DNA from: Wolbachia pipientis
Lineage (GTDB): Bacteria > Pseudomonadota > Alphaproteobacteria > Rickettsiales > Anaplasmataceae
Length of the DNA stretch: 18,304 bases
Direction: 5' to 3'
NCBI RefSeq assembly: GCF_023661085.1
Contig: NZ_JAHDJT010000004.1
Coordinates: 1-18,304 of the forward strand
The notes under the pieces: generated by a model
What the model was told of the DNA's origin: nothing
The model's database searches: none
What the model saw: the letters and a program-made list of their open reading frames with translations, nothing else
In this document: positions 1-7,540 of the stretch, piece after piece
Numbering within the stretch: the first letter of the stretch is position 1
Layout: every line of letters begins with the position of its first letter
Translations under genes and position numbers: made by a program

Positions 1-160
1 AAGCAGCTAAATTGCAGCGTTTAAGACATAAAAACGCCAATACTGAAAATAAATAATGACCAGGGCTTCTTTTGCCTTTTTCTCTATTTGGTAAATTTTT
101 TAGCATTTATAGCTAAAGCAATCTAAGAGCACACAAAAAACGCCAGTATTTAAAATAATT
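1..160. repeat. Dispersed repeat arm (inverted copy of window end)
   Basis: Bases 9-81 are nearly identical, with about two mismatches, to the reverse complement of 18232-18304. A weaker match continues to about 115. Part of the unit recurs in degenerate form within this arm: AAAAACGCCAATACTGAAAA near 31-50 and a similar string near 135-155. The same family appears a third time near 15012-15085. I see no reading frame in it. It resembles the short dispersed intergenic repeats of Wolbachia. The arm may extend beyond the window. Confidence 0.85.
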
Positions 161-183
161 ACCCTTTCATGTGAGAAGTCTAA

Positions 184-211
184 TTGCAATTATTGACTCT
201 TTAAGTATAAT
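184..211 (+). promoter_or_regulatory. Putative sigma70 promoter of nuoE
   Basis: TTGCAA at 184-189 and TATAAT at 206-211 are separated by 16 bp, and the -10 ends 27 bp before the nuoE start codon. The -10 is a perfect consensus and the -35 matches four of six positions. The same pair with the same spacing lies upstream of the membrane protein gene at 17437. This is sequence inspection only. Confidence 0.5.
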
Positions 212-238
212 CTGTTGAGATTTACATGAACCTTACAG

Positions 239-739
239 ATGAAAGAAAAAGGAGAGCAGTTTAGTTTTACATCGGAAAACCTCAGGAAAGCAAAAAAGTT
301 TATAGAGATGTACCCAAAAGGTAAAGAAGGTAGTGCTGTTATGCCTTTACTATATCTAGTTCAAGAACAATGTGGATGGGTTCCTGAGTCTGCCATGCGC
401 TACGTTGCTGATATGCTACATATTCCACATATTCGCGTATACGAAGTGGCAAGTTTTTACACCATATATAATTTAAAACCAGTGGGTAAATATCTGATAC
501 AAGTTTGTAGGACAACCCCTTGCTGGTTATGCAGTAGCGAAGAAGTGTTAAATACCTTTAAAAAGAAGCTTGGGATCAATATAGGTGAGACTACCAAAGA
601 TAATCTGTTTACTTTAAAAGAAGTTGAATGCCTTGGTGCATGCGTTAATGCTCCTGTTGTGCAGATCAATGACAATTTTTATGAGAATCTTACTCCTGAA
701 AAAGTAGAAAACATCATAGCAGAGCTTTCAAACAAATAG
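239..739 (+). CDS. nuoE: NADH-quinone oxidoreductase subunit E (24 kDa, 2Fe-2S)
   Basis: This is the Complex I peripheral-arm subunit that carries the [2Fe-2S] cluster N1a and works with NuoF in NADH oxidation at the cytoplasmic membrane face. The 166-residue protein is typical in length. The N-terminal helical region has the family-like [21 protein letters not shown] and [14 protein letters not shown] strings. The four cluster cysteines are visible as C90-x4-C95 and C131-x3-C135 in a thioredoxin-like fold. The start is chosen because the N-terminus matches the usual NuoE beginning; no clear Shine-Dalgarno site precedes it. A good TTGCAA/TATAAT promoter lies just upstream. Its stop codon touches the start codon of tgt, so the two are probably cotranscribed. 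Other Complex I genes are absent, as expected for the scattered nuo genes of Rickettsiales. Confidence 0.96.
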   Translation: MKEKGEQFSFTSENLRKAKKFIEMYPKGKEGSAVMPLLYLVQEQCGWVPESAMRYVADMLHIPHIRVYEVASFYTIYNLKPVGKYLIQVCRTTPCWLCSSEEVLNTFKKKLGINIGETTKDNLFTLKEVECLGACVNAPVVQINDNFYENLTPEKVENIIAELSNK

Positions 740-1933
740 ATGAAAGAAGAATTCTCATTTAGAATAACCAAGCGATCAGGTTCTGCAAGAGTTGGCACAA
801 TTGAAACTCCAAATGGAAGCATAGAAACACCAGCGTTTATATTTTGTGCAACCAAAGCTGCAATTAAAGCTGCAGATATTGAGAGAATCGGTGAAGCTGG
901 TACTCAGATAATACTTTCCAACACCTATCACCTCATGCTCCAACCGGGAGAGAATACCGTAGCAAAACTTGGTGGTTTGCACAAGATGATGGGATGGAAT
1001 GGACCGATGCTAACTGATTCTGGTGGATACCAGATATTTAGCCTGGGCCACGGATCAGTTTCAGAAGAAATAAAGGGAATAAGAAAGAAACAAAAAACTC
1101 TGATCAAAATTAATGAGGATGGGGCAATTTTTCGTTCTTATATTAATGGTAAAACTTATTGTTTAACTCCTGAAAAATCTATACAAGTTCAACAAAAATT
1201 AGGTGCGGATTTAATCCTAGTTTTAGATGAATGTACCCCGTTTCACGTCAGCAAAGAATATACACAAAGATCAATGCTCATGAGCCACAGGTGGGCTGAA
1301 CGTTCTTTAAATGAACTTGAAAAAAGTAATGATGGCAAACAAGCACTGTATGGAATCAGCCAAGGTGGAGTATATCAAGATCTGCGCAGAGAAAGCTGTG
1401 ATTTTATCAATAATTTACCGTTTTTCGGTCAAGCAATAGGTGGATCACTTGGTCAGAGTAAGGAGCAGATGTATGATGTAGTTTCTTTTACTATGAGGCA
1501 CTTAAAAAAAGATAGGCCTACTCATTTGCTTGGTATTGGTGGAGTTGTGGACATCTTTCGCGCAGTAGAGCTTGGGATTGACACTTTTGATTGTGTGCAT
1601 CCAACTCGCCTGGCAAGACATGGTGGCGCGCTTGTTAAGGTGAAAAATAGGAATTCTATTGCTTCAAAGTGCAAGGAGCATGTTAATTTGCGAAATCAAC
1701 AATTTGAGCTGGACAGTGATCCAATTGAAAGTGACTGTTTGTGTTTTACCTGCAGAAAATATTCGAGAGCTTATATACACCATTTATTGAAAGCTAAAGA
1801 ACTGCTAGCCTACACCCTCATCACCATTCATAATGTTTTCTTCATGAATAAGCTGATGGAATCAATAAGACAGGCAATATTAGATGATAGGTTAGATCAG
1901 GAAAAGAGTAACTGGGTTAGTGGAATGTTGTAA
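740..1933 (+). CDS. tgt: tRNA-guanine(34) transglycosylase
   Basis: The enzyme exchanges guanine 34 in GUN-anticodon tRNAs for a 7-deazaguanine base (preQ1 in most bacteria, queuine in eukaryotes) in the queuosine pathway. The 397 residues cover the full TIM barrel. D93 in LTDSGGYQ matches the general acid, D284 in FDCVHPTR matches the nucleophile, and C333-x-C335-x2-C338-x25-H364 is the zinc site. The DECTP loop (163-167) keeps the bacterial cysteine. The loop following GG (234-235) reads SLGQSKEQM, where preQ1 enzymes such as that of Zymomonas have LAVGEGQDEM. From memory, chlamydial Tgt, reported to use queuine, has a similar GGSLG form. Base preference is therefore uncertain. The start codon immediately follows the nuoE stop, with no intergenic space, which suggests translational coupling. 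Confidence 0.95.
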   Translation: MKEEFSFRITKRSGSARVGTIETPNGSIETPAFIFCATKAAIKAADIERIGEAGTQIILSNTYHLMLQPGENTVAKLGGLHKMMGWNGPMLTDSGGYQIFSLGHGSVSEEIKGIRKKQKTLIKINEDGAIFRSYINGKTYCLTPEKSIQVQQKLGADLILVLDECTPFHVSKEYTQRSMLMSHRWAERSLNELEKSNDGKQALYGISQGGVYQDLRRESCDFINNLPFFGQAIGGSLGQSKEQMYDVVSFTMRHLKKDRPTHLLGIGGVVDIFRAVELGIDTFDCVHPTRLARHGGALVKVKNRNSIASKCKEHVNLRNQQFELDSDPIESDCLCFTCRKYSRAYIHHLLKAKELLAYTLITIHNVFFMNKLMESIRQAILDDRLDQEKSNWVSGML

Positions 1934-2005
1934 CCTTGTCTCTTTTTAAGTTTTCTCTCCACGCTGTTAGCTTTTCCTTCTTATTATCATTACATTAACT
2001 TTAAA

Positions 2006-2038
2006 AGCACTATAGTAAATAATTAATCTATTAGTGCT
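2006..2038. other. Imperfect inverted repeat upstream of the HAD/EPIY gene
   Basis: AGCACTATAG (2006-2015) can pair with CTATTAGTGCT (2028-2038) with one bulged base and a 12-nt loop. It lies in the 145-bp gap between tgt and the following gene, about 40 bp before that start codon. It has no T-tract, so a terminator is unlikely. It could be an operator or chance in A+T-rich DNA. Confidence 0.25.
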
Positions 2039-2078
2039 AGCCTTTATCCTTAATTGGTAAAAATTATGAGGTGAAGAT

Positions 2079-3686
2079 ATGGCTAAAGGAAATAATGCCC
2101 TGTTAATATTCGATTTTGATAACACTATCACTAATGGGCACATGCACAATGCTTTTTCCAGGTTAATAAAAAGTGACTTTGATTCTACTCAAAATAATGC
2201 AGTAACAGGTGCTGATATAAGAAAATTTCTAGAGAATACAGACGGAATAAAAAACGAGGAAACATTAAAATCTGTGTTGCAATCTGCACTTTCAAGTGGG
2301 GTGGAAGTTAACATTGCATCATACACAGAATATCCAAATGCTGTGAAAAGGGTTATAGAAAATCATCTGGGTCTATCTAAAGAGCAGGCAAACAATGTTT
2401 CTGTGTTTGGCAGATTTCCAGCAGGTTATGATATCCAGTTGAAAAGCTCAGCTCTAAAAGAACAGCAAAATCAAGTTGGAAAAAATCTGCATATCTGCAG
2501 AGCAATTGTGAAGTACAAGGATAAACATGGTAAGTTACCAAAAACTGTAATGTTGGTTGATGATAGTGCAGGTAATATAAAAAAAATTAACGAGTTCGTT
2601 GAGTCAATGAGTAAAAGAGAGGGATGGCTTAAAGAAAATGGGCTAAACATTGAAGATATAAAAAAAATCAAATTTGAAGGTGTGCGAGTGCCTAAAGAGG
2701 ATAAAAATGTCGATTATCTAGGAAAGGTACAAAAATTTATCAATACCAGTTTGATACAAGAACCAATTTATGAAAATTTGAAGAAAGAAGAACCTATATA
2801 CCAAAATCTTCACGATATTCATGAATCATTGTCTGAAAAAGAGTTATCACCACCGTTGCCTCCTAAAAAAAGTAAATCAATTAATGGCATGGGTGTTGAT
2901 GGTGAGAATAAAAATCAAGATATTAAATCATCTGAAGCACAAGCAGAACTAACACGCTCAAAACGTCATGCAATGATGCTTGACCCTCAGCAAGTAACCG
3001 CTGTACTTCAGAATACTGAAGAGTTATCACCAGATAAAAAATACGCACATACTCAAACCTTTTCCTTAGCACAGGAGTTCAAGGCAATCAAAGCTTTTTT
3101 TAAAGATTGTGCTCAAAAAACAATAGATGCTATTTGCAATTTATTTAAAAAAGAAGTGACAACAAAAATTGGAGGGCAAGGCTATAATATAAGTAGCAAG
3201 CAAGGAAGTAGTGAAATTACTGTCAAAGGAGATAAGCCGATAGATGCTCGAAAAATAAAAACCTATACTATTGACGCCTTAGATCACATTATAAAAAAGA
3301 AAGAGAAAATCAAAGACCTTGGCAATAATTATAAAGATAAGCAGCTAGAGCAAGAAATATCGAAGTTATTGAACGCTGATTTGCAAAAGGAAAATATAAA
3401 CTCAAACTCTATAGGAAAAAACTATAATGATGAGGAGCCTATATTCCAGAGTCTTGAAGAGCTTGGCTATCATCCGCAGCAAAAGAAAGACAAAGATTCA
3501 AATTCTGTGAGAGGAAACTATAATGATGGAGAGCCTATATTTCAGACTCGTGAAGAGGCATTAAGAGGTGACTCACAAAAGAAAAATGCAAATTTAAGCA
3601 GAAGGCCACTACCATCATTACCTCCTAAAAGCCGCATGGAAGAAGTGAGAGCGGAAGGTAAAACCAAAACTATTGAAAAAAGTTGA
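2079..3686 (+). CDS. Putative effector: HAD-like domain with EPIY and SH3-ligand motifs
   Basis: I do not recognise a named family for the whole 535-residue protein. Residues 1-200 look like a HAD-superfamily hydrolase: motif I FDFDNT (D12, D14), a possible motif II serine at S81 after VNIA, lysines near 122-135, and motif IV VMLVDDS (D161, D162). The rest is lysine-rich and low in hydrophobics, hence probably disordered. It carries EPIYENL (228-234) and EPIYQNL (238-244), then EPIFQSL (453-459) and EPIFQT (485-490), the latter two inside a 32-residue repeat. Two PxxPxK strings occur, PPLPPK (258-263) and PSLPPK (512-517). EPIY motifs are tyrosine-phosphorylation sites in known bacterial effectors, and YxNL fits a Grb2-type SH2 ligand. 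No signal peptide or membrane segment is visible. GAGGTG (2068-2073), 5 nt before the ATG, supports the start. The effector role is inference. Confidence 0.85.
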   Translation: MAKGNNALLIFDFDNTITNGHMHNAFSRLIKSDFDSTQNNAVTGADIRKFLENTDGIKNEETLKSVLQSALSSGVEVNIASYTEYPNAVKRVIENHLGLSKEQANNVSVFGRFPAGYDIQLKSSALKEQQNQVGKNLHICRAIVKYKDKHGKLPKTVMLVDDSAGNIKKINEFVESMSKREGWLKENGLNIEDIKKIKFEGVRVPKEDKNVDYLGKVQKFINTSLIQEPIYENLKKEEPIYQNLHDIHESLSEKELSPPLPPKKSKSINGMGVDGENKNQDIKSSEAQAELTRSKRHAMMLDPQQVTAVLQNTEELSPDKKYAHTQTFSLAQEFKAIKAFFKDCAQKTIDAICNLFKKEVTTKIGGQGYNISSKQGSSEITVKGDKPIDARKIKTYTIDALDHIIKKKEKIKDLGNNYKDKQLEQEISKLLNADLQKENINSNSIGKNYNDEEPIFQSLEELGYHPQQKKDKDSNSVRGNYNDGEPIFQTREEALRGDSQKKNANLSRRPLPSLPPKSRMEEVRAEGKTKTIEKS

Positions 3687-3782
3687 TGGTTTGATGCACA
3701 TTATCTCAATTGTAACATGTGTTGAAAGCACATATGAGCAGGTGCAGAAGTTTGTTTAGGTTAGATATAAAAAGGTGGAAAA

Positions 3783-3808
3783 GATAGGGGAACAGTTGTT
3801 CTCCTATC
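3783..3808. other. Stem-loop between HAD/EPIY gene and mrpD-like gene
   Basis: GATAGGGGAAC (3783-3793) pairs with GTTCTCCTATC (3798-3808) around an AGTT loop, giving an 11-bp stem with one G-T pair. It lies about 100 bp after the upstream stop codon. No T-tract follows on the plus strand, so a Rho-independent terminator is only possible. An mRNA 3' structure is an alternative. Confidence 0.4.
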
Positions 3809-3902
3809 CAGCTTGTGCCATATATGCATAAAACTAATTTACCAAAAAAGTGGCAGTTTTTCTGTGACTTGAGTATAATCCTAACTTTACCTAAGCAAAA
3901 GA

Positions 3903-5411
3903 ATGAATTATTTAATGGAATATGTTTTAACACCTCTTTCCTTACCATTTTTTATTACTGAAAATTATTTGTTAATTACTGCACTGATTCCGCTGCTTGG
4001 CGCAGTGGTTATCTTTTTTACCGGCAAATGGCCTAGAGTGAGCAACAGCGTTACTGTTGCCTCTTCTATACTTCTATTTATATATGCGTGTCTGTGCACT
4101 TTATATTGGGCATATGGTGATCATTCTCAATTTATCCTTATGGATTTTGGCAATAACTTGCACATTAGTTTAAAGCTAGAGTCCACTGGAGTGGTATTTA
4201 GTTTATTAATATCGTTTCTGTGGATATTAACCAGCGTATACGCAATATGTTATATGCAGAATAACTATCCTAGTAATAATTACTCAAATTTCCTGTGTTT
4301 TCTTTCAATATCGATCAGCTGTGCAATGTTTATTGCTTTTTCTGGCGATTTGCTTACTACATTTGTCTTTTATGAGCTCTTAACTGTGAGTACTTATCCT
4401 CTTGTCACCTATAACGCAACAAATGAATCAATGATAGCTGGGCGTTATTATTTTGGTGTGCTGTTTTTTTCTTCCTTAGTACTATTTTTTCCAGTTCTCG
4501 GGTTCTTATACAGTAAATTTCATACTTTAGACTTTGTAAGCGGTGGAATATTTAAATTTGACACTTCGCTCGTCACTTTCATTGCAGTGTGTTTTGTTAT
4601 GCTGATTTACGGAGTAGGCAAGGCTGCATTAATACCAATGCATTTTTGGCTACCAAAAGCAATGGTTGCACCAACTCCTGTGAGTGCGCTGCTACATGCT
4701 GTTGCTGTTGTGAAATCCGGGGTTTTCATCATTATAAAAGTCATATTATACACTTTTGGCACCGATAATCTGCAACGCTTTGCGCAACAAAGTTGGTTTG
4801 CTGGAGGATGGCTGCCTTATGCTGCAGGATTTACCATCATTGTTGCTTCACTGATTGCACTCAAGCAGAAAGAATTGAAAAAATTGCTCGCCTACTCTAC
4901 CGTTTCCCAATTATCATATATTATACTATTCGCTTCAATTTTTAGCGACCTTAGCGCAAGAGTCGCAGTTTTTCAGTTAGTTTGTCATGCATTTGCAAAA
5001 ATCACTCTATTCTTTATTGCAGGTAGCATAATAACGAAAACAGGTGAGAAATATGTAGATAGAATTCACGGCATAGGACGCAATATGCCAATTACTATGG
5101 CAGCATTTACTATAGGTGCGTTATCTATGATCGGAGTGCCACCTGCTCCAACTTTCTGGGGTAAGTTTCTCATTTTTCAGGCTGTTTTTAGCTCTGGCAA
5201 TGTAGCACTTTCTGTATTTGTGACTCTTGTGTTAATGATCAGCACTATACTCAATGCTATGTACTTTTTGCCAATAATTTACAATGCTTTTTTCTCAAAG
5301 CCTTCCAAGAATTTTTTCGTTAAAAAGACACCTATTTTCCTGGTTTTACCACCAGTTATCACTGCAGTATGTACTTTTATTATTTTCTTCAGCTACCAAG
5401 TAATATTTTAA
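3903..5411 (+). CDS. Proton-translocating antiporter-like membrane protein (MrpD/NuoN type)
   Basis: This 502-residue polytopic membrane protein belongs to the proton antiporter M family shared by Mrp/Mnh Na+/H+ antiporter subunit D and Complex I NuoL/M/N. I count roughly 14 hydrophobic segments. Key charged residues lie inside membrane segments: E158 in FVFYELLTVSTYP, K240 in YGVGKAALIPMHFWLPKA, and K271 in the typical SALLHAVAVVKSGVF stretch. A further block, YSTVSQLSY (331-339), and H362/K366 are also typical. MrpD is favoured because free-standing D-type subunits occur in Wolbachia, but the sequence alone does not settle MrpD versus NuoN. A perfect TATAAT at 3874-3879 lies 23 bp before the start, without a good -35. 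The gene runs convergently into the next, with 12 bp between stops. Confidence 0.88.
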   Translation: MNYLMEYVLTPLSLPFFITENYLLITALIPLLGAVVIFFTGKWPRVSNSVTVASSILLFIYACLCTLYWAYGDHSQFILMDFGNNLHISLKLESTGVVFSLLISFLWILTSVYAICYMQNNYPSNNYSNFLCFLSISISCAMFIAFSGDLLTTFVFYELLTVSTYPLVTYNATNESMIAGRYYFGVLFFSSLVLFFPVLGFLYSKFHTLDFVSGGIFKFDTSLVTFIAVCFVMLIYGVGKAALIPMHFWLPKAMVAPTPVSALLHAVAVVKSGVFIIIKVILYTFGTDNLQRFAQQSWFAGGWLPYAAGFTIIVASLIALKQKELKKLLAYSTVSQLSYIILFASIFSDLSARVAVFQLVCHAFAKITLFFIAGSIITKTGEKYVDRIHGIGRNMPITMAAFTIGALSMIGVPPAPTFWGKFLIFQAVFSSGNVALSVFVTLVLMISTILNAMYFLPIIYNAFFSKPSKNFFVKKTPIFLVLPPVITAVCTFIIFFSYQVIF

Positions 5412-5423
5412 AGTATCTTGCCT

Positions 5424-6326
5424 TTAAGTTTTGGCATCTAAGCTGAGATTAATTATAGAAACATTTTCTTCGTCAAAATCTATGTCTCCAATTAACATAC
5501 CGTCAGTAACGTCCAAAAGTTCCGATGGAGAAATGATAGTTCTGTTATTACCAGCTCTCATTCCAACTACTCCAAGCTCTATTGCAAGCGGTACCCTTTT
5601 GTCACCAACTTTGAATTGCGCTGTTTGATCCTTGATTATATATTCACCATTATGCCCCATTACGCTATACTTAATTGACACCTCGTCACCACATCTTACT
5701 TGTTTTCCAGCCCTGTTAATTAAATCATTGAAAATCATCATATTATTTACTGAGTCGGGATATCTATCTTTTACCTCGATTAGTTTGACATAGTAAGAGT
5801 TAAAGTTCGTTTTGTTGTCATTGGTAATGTTTACAGTAACTACACGCTCTCCTCCTTCTTTCATACCCATTATTCCTAGGCCCACTTCTTTCCAATCATC
5901 TTGACCTATTTTTAAAGTAACATTAAGGACTTGATTCGGAAGTGGTATCGCTAGGTTATTAGATATTTTATACATTTGCAGCAAGACTTCTTGACCACAT
6001 AGAGCTCTGCTGCCACTGCCTTCTGTAATTTCATAGAAGTTTATCGAATTTTCCTCTCTTTCCTGCTGTGTTATTTCTTTTAAATACTCCTTCAACCCAT
6101 GCTTTTCGATATAGTGGTCAAGCGCTGATTCAAGTATTGGCTTCACTAGGTAATATGCTATTGTCTGTACCAAGTCATCATTCGTAGTATTTAACTCATA
6201 AAGCTTGTCTCTCTTTTCTGGTCTGCTTTTGTTTATTTGAACGATGGTGAACACAAAAGCGGAAGTTAAAGTGAAAATTATTACTATGGAAATAAGTAAT
6301 TGTAATATAATTTTCCTAACCATCAT
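5424..6326 (-). CDS. Membrane-anchored protein with two FKBP-like domains
   Basis: The 300-residue protein begins with a basic tip (R4, K5) and one hydrophobic segment (about 6-30), so it is probably a signal-anchored periplasmic protein. Two related units follow, about 97-186 and 198-296. Each has CGxEV followed by hydrophobic strands, then an LGIMGMKEGGER or LGVVGMRAGNNR block that matches the C-terminal part of FKBP-type peptidyl-prolyl isomerases. The canonical YTG, FDSS, IPGW and final AYG strings of active FKBPs are missing, so catalysis is doubtful and a chaperone or scaffold role is possible. The start overlaps the end of ispA by 11 bp, so the two are probably cotranscribed and translationally coupled. 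Family assignment comes from motif recognition and is moderate. Confidence 0.8.
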   Translation of the reverse strand: MMVRKIILQLLISIVIIFTLTSAFVFTIVQINKSRPEKRDKLYELNTTNDDLVQTIAYYLVKPILESALDHYIEKHGLKEYLKEITQQEREENSINFYEITEGSGSRALCGQEVLLQMYKISNNLAIPLPNQVLNVTLKIGQDDWKEVGLGIMGMKEGGERVVTVNITNDNKTNFNSYYVKLIEVKDRYPDSVNNMMIFNDLINRAGKQVRCGDEVSIKYSVMGHNGEYIIKDQTAQFKVGDKRVPLAIELGVVGMRAGNNRTIISPSELLDVTDGMLIGDIDFDEENVSIINLSLDAKT

Positions 6327-7116
6327 TTTTTACCCGATTCAATAAATTGTATAAATAATTAATTTCGCCTGAAAGTTTACCCAAATTATCTAAAGCTTGT
6401 TTAAAGAGACTTTCTATATAGTTCTTTGTTTCACTTTTACCGAGTATAGACATTAAGTTACTTACCTCATCTTGCTTGTGGTCTTCAATATCATCTTTGG
6501 CCTGAAAAATAAGCCCTAGGTTTATTCCATAGTCATGTAACGCTCTTCGTTGCTTGCCTGTAGCATTTCCCATTATAGCGCCTATTTCACATGAAGCTGC
6601 AAATAGTTTTGCGGTTTTTAATAAATGGATTTCTTTTATTTTGGAGAAATCTGCATCAATATCTAAAATCTGTCCTCCTACCATTCCCTTAGCTCCTATC
6701 GCTTGAGAGAGTACTTTTATGATTTCACAGCATTTATTGCTATCCTCATTTAGTGAAGATAGTATTTCAAAAGCGAGGGTAAGCAGCGCATCTCCAGCAA
6801 GCACCGCTGTTGCTTCGTCAAATCTTTTATGACAACTTAGCTGGCCTCTGCGAGTATCGCTATTGTCCATACATGGCAAATCATCGTGAATTAGAGAGTA
6901 GGTGTGAACACACTCAACTGCCACAGCAATTGGCATTACTTTCTCAGCTTTAACATTAAATACTCGTGATGAAGCTGTAACTAAAAATGGGCGTATATAT
7001 TTCGCAGGAGCAAGAAGCGCATAACGCATAGCCGATATAAGCTTGCTTTGGCTATCTTCAGATAGAAATTTGTTTATTTCTGCAATAAGTAAATCTTTTG
7101 TTATTTCATCTAGCAT
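6316..7116 (-). CDS. ispA: Farnesyl diphosphate synthase (polyprenyl synthetase)
   Basis: The enzyme condenses isopentenyl and allylic diphosphates, supplying precursors for undecaprenyl, quinone and haem O side chains. The 266 residues contain the first aspartate motif DDLPCMD (D78, D79, D84), with the two-residue insertion of bacterial FPP synthases, and the second motif DDIED (208-212). Tyrosine 73, five residues before the first aspartate, is the chain-length feature seen in E. coli IspA and favours a C15 product. The IPP-binding GGKRxRP block is changed to PAKYIRP (37-43), keeping K39 and R42. The protein is about 30 residues shorter than E. coli IspA, mostly at the N-terminus. It is first in a two-gene unit with the FKBP-like gene and diverges from acpP across 151 bp. 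Confidence 0.94.
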   Translation of the reverse strand: MLDEITKDLLIAEINKFLSEDSQSKLISAMRYALLAPAKYIRPFLVTASSRVFNVKAEKVMPIAVAVECVHTYSLIHDDLPCMDNSDTRRGQLSCHKRFDEATAVLAGDALLTLAFEILSSLNEDSNKCCEIIKVLSQAIGAKGMVGGQILDIDADFSKIKEIHLLKTAKLFAASCEIGAIMGNATGKQRRALHDYGINLGLIFQAKDDIEDHKQDEVSNLMSILGKSETKNYIESLFKQALDNLGKLSGEINYLYNLLNRVKNDG

Positions 7117-7267
7117 TTTTAAGTTTGTTAATTTCCCAGCGCATAATGTTGAAGCATATTTCAGCTAGGGCAATAGAAAATTTTGTAATAGTCTATCAAC
7201 CATAAAAGGTATTGCAAACATGAAAATTTTTTATAACATCAAAGAATAGGTTATTTTTTGGTAAAAA

Positions 7268-7534
7268 ATGAGTAGCGAACTAGCAAAAAGCACTAGAGAA
7301 GACATAGAAGAAAAAGTAAAAAAGATTGTACTGGAGCACATTAGTAAGGATGTAGAGAAGTTTAGCAGCTCCTCAAAGCTTTCAGAGCATGGCGCAGACA
7401 GTTTAGATGCAGTTGAGATAATCATGGCGGCAGAAGAAGAGTTTGGCATAGAAATTCCTGATGAAGATGCACAAAAAATGGAAACTGTAGAGCAGATAGT
7501 TGAGTACATCAGTAATAAAAAAACCAATAATTAG
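7268..7534 (+). CDS. acpP: Acyl carrier protein
   Basis: This is the small acidic carrier of growing acyl chains on a phosphopantetheine arm in type II fatty acid synthesis. It has 88 residues. The DSL attachment site is D44-S45-L46 in HGADSLDAVE, followed by the typical acidic helix EEEFGIEIPDEDAQKM. A short N-terminal extension (about 1-10) is longer than in E. coli AcpP. It lies 6 bp upstream of fabF, the usual partner. A TTGCAA (7212-7217) and TATAAC (7232-7237) lie upstream but only 14 bp apart, so the promoter is unclear. Confidence 0.97.
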   Translation: MSSELAKSTREDIEEKVKKIVLEHISKDVEKFSSSSKLSEHGADSLDAVEIIMAAEEEFGIEIPDEDAQKMETVEQIVEYISNKKTNN

Positions 7535-7540
7535 TATTAA

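Noticed and set aside
3874..3879. TATAAT as a full promoter for the mrpD-like gene
   Set aside because: The -10 is perfect and well placed, but no acceptable -35 lies 16-18 bp upstream, so I mention it only in the gene entry.
6316..7116. Non-standard PAKYIRP in place of GGKRxRP in IspA as a sign of inactivation
   Set aside because: The IPP-contacting lysine and second arginine are kept and both aspartate motifs are intact, so the enzyme should work.
7117..7267. A tRNA or small RNA between ispA and acpP
   Set aside because: No cloverleaf, T-loop consensus or stable G+C-rich stem is visible; other gaps also gave no tRNA.
7231..7527. A 98-codon minus-strand frame opposite acpP
   Set aside because: It is the complement of the clearly coding acpP gene with a serine-rich, artefactual composition.
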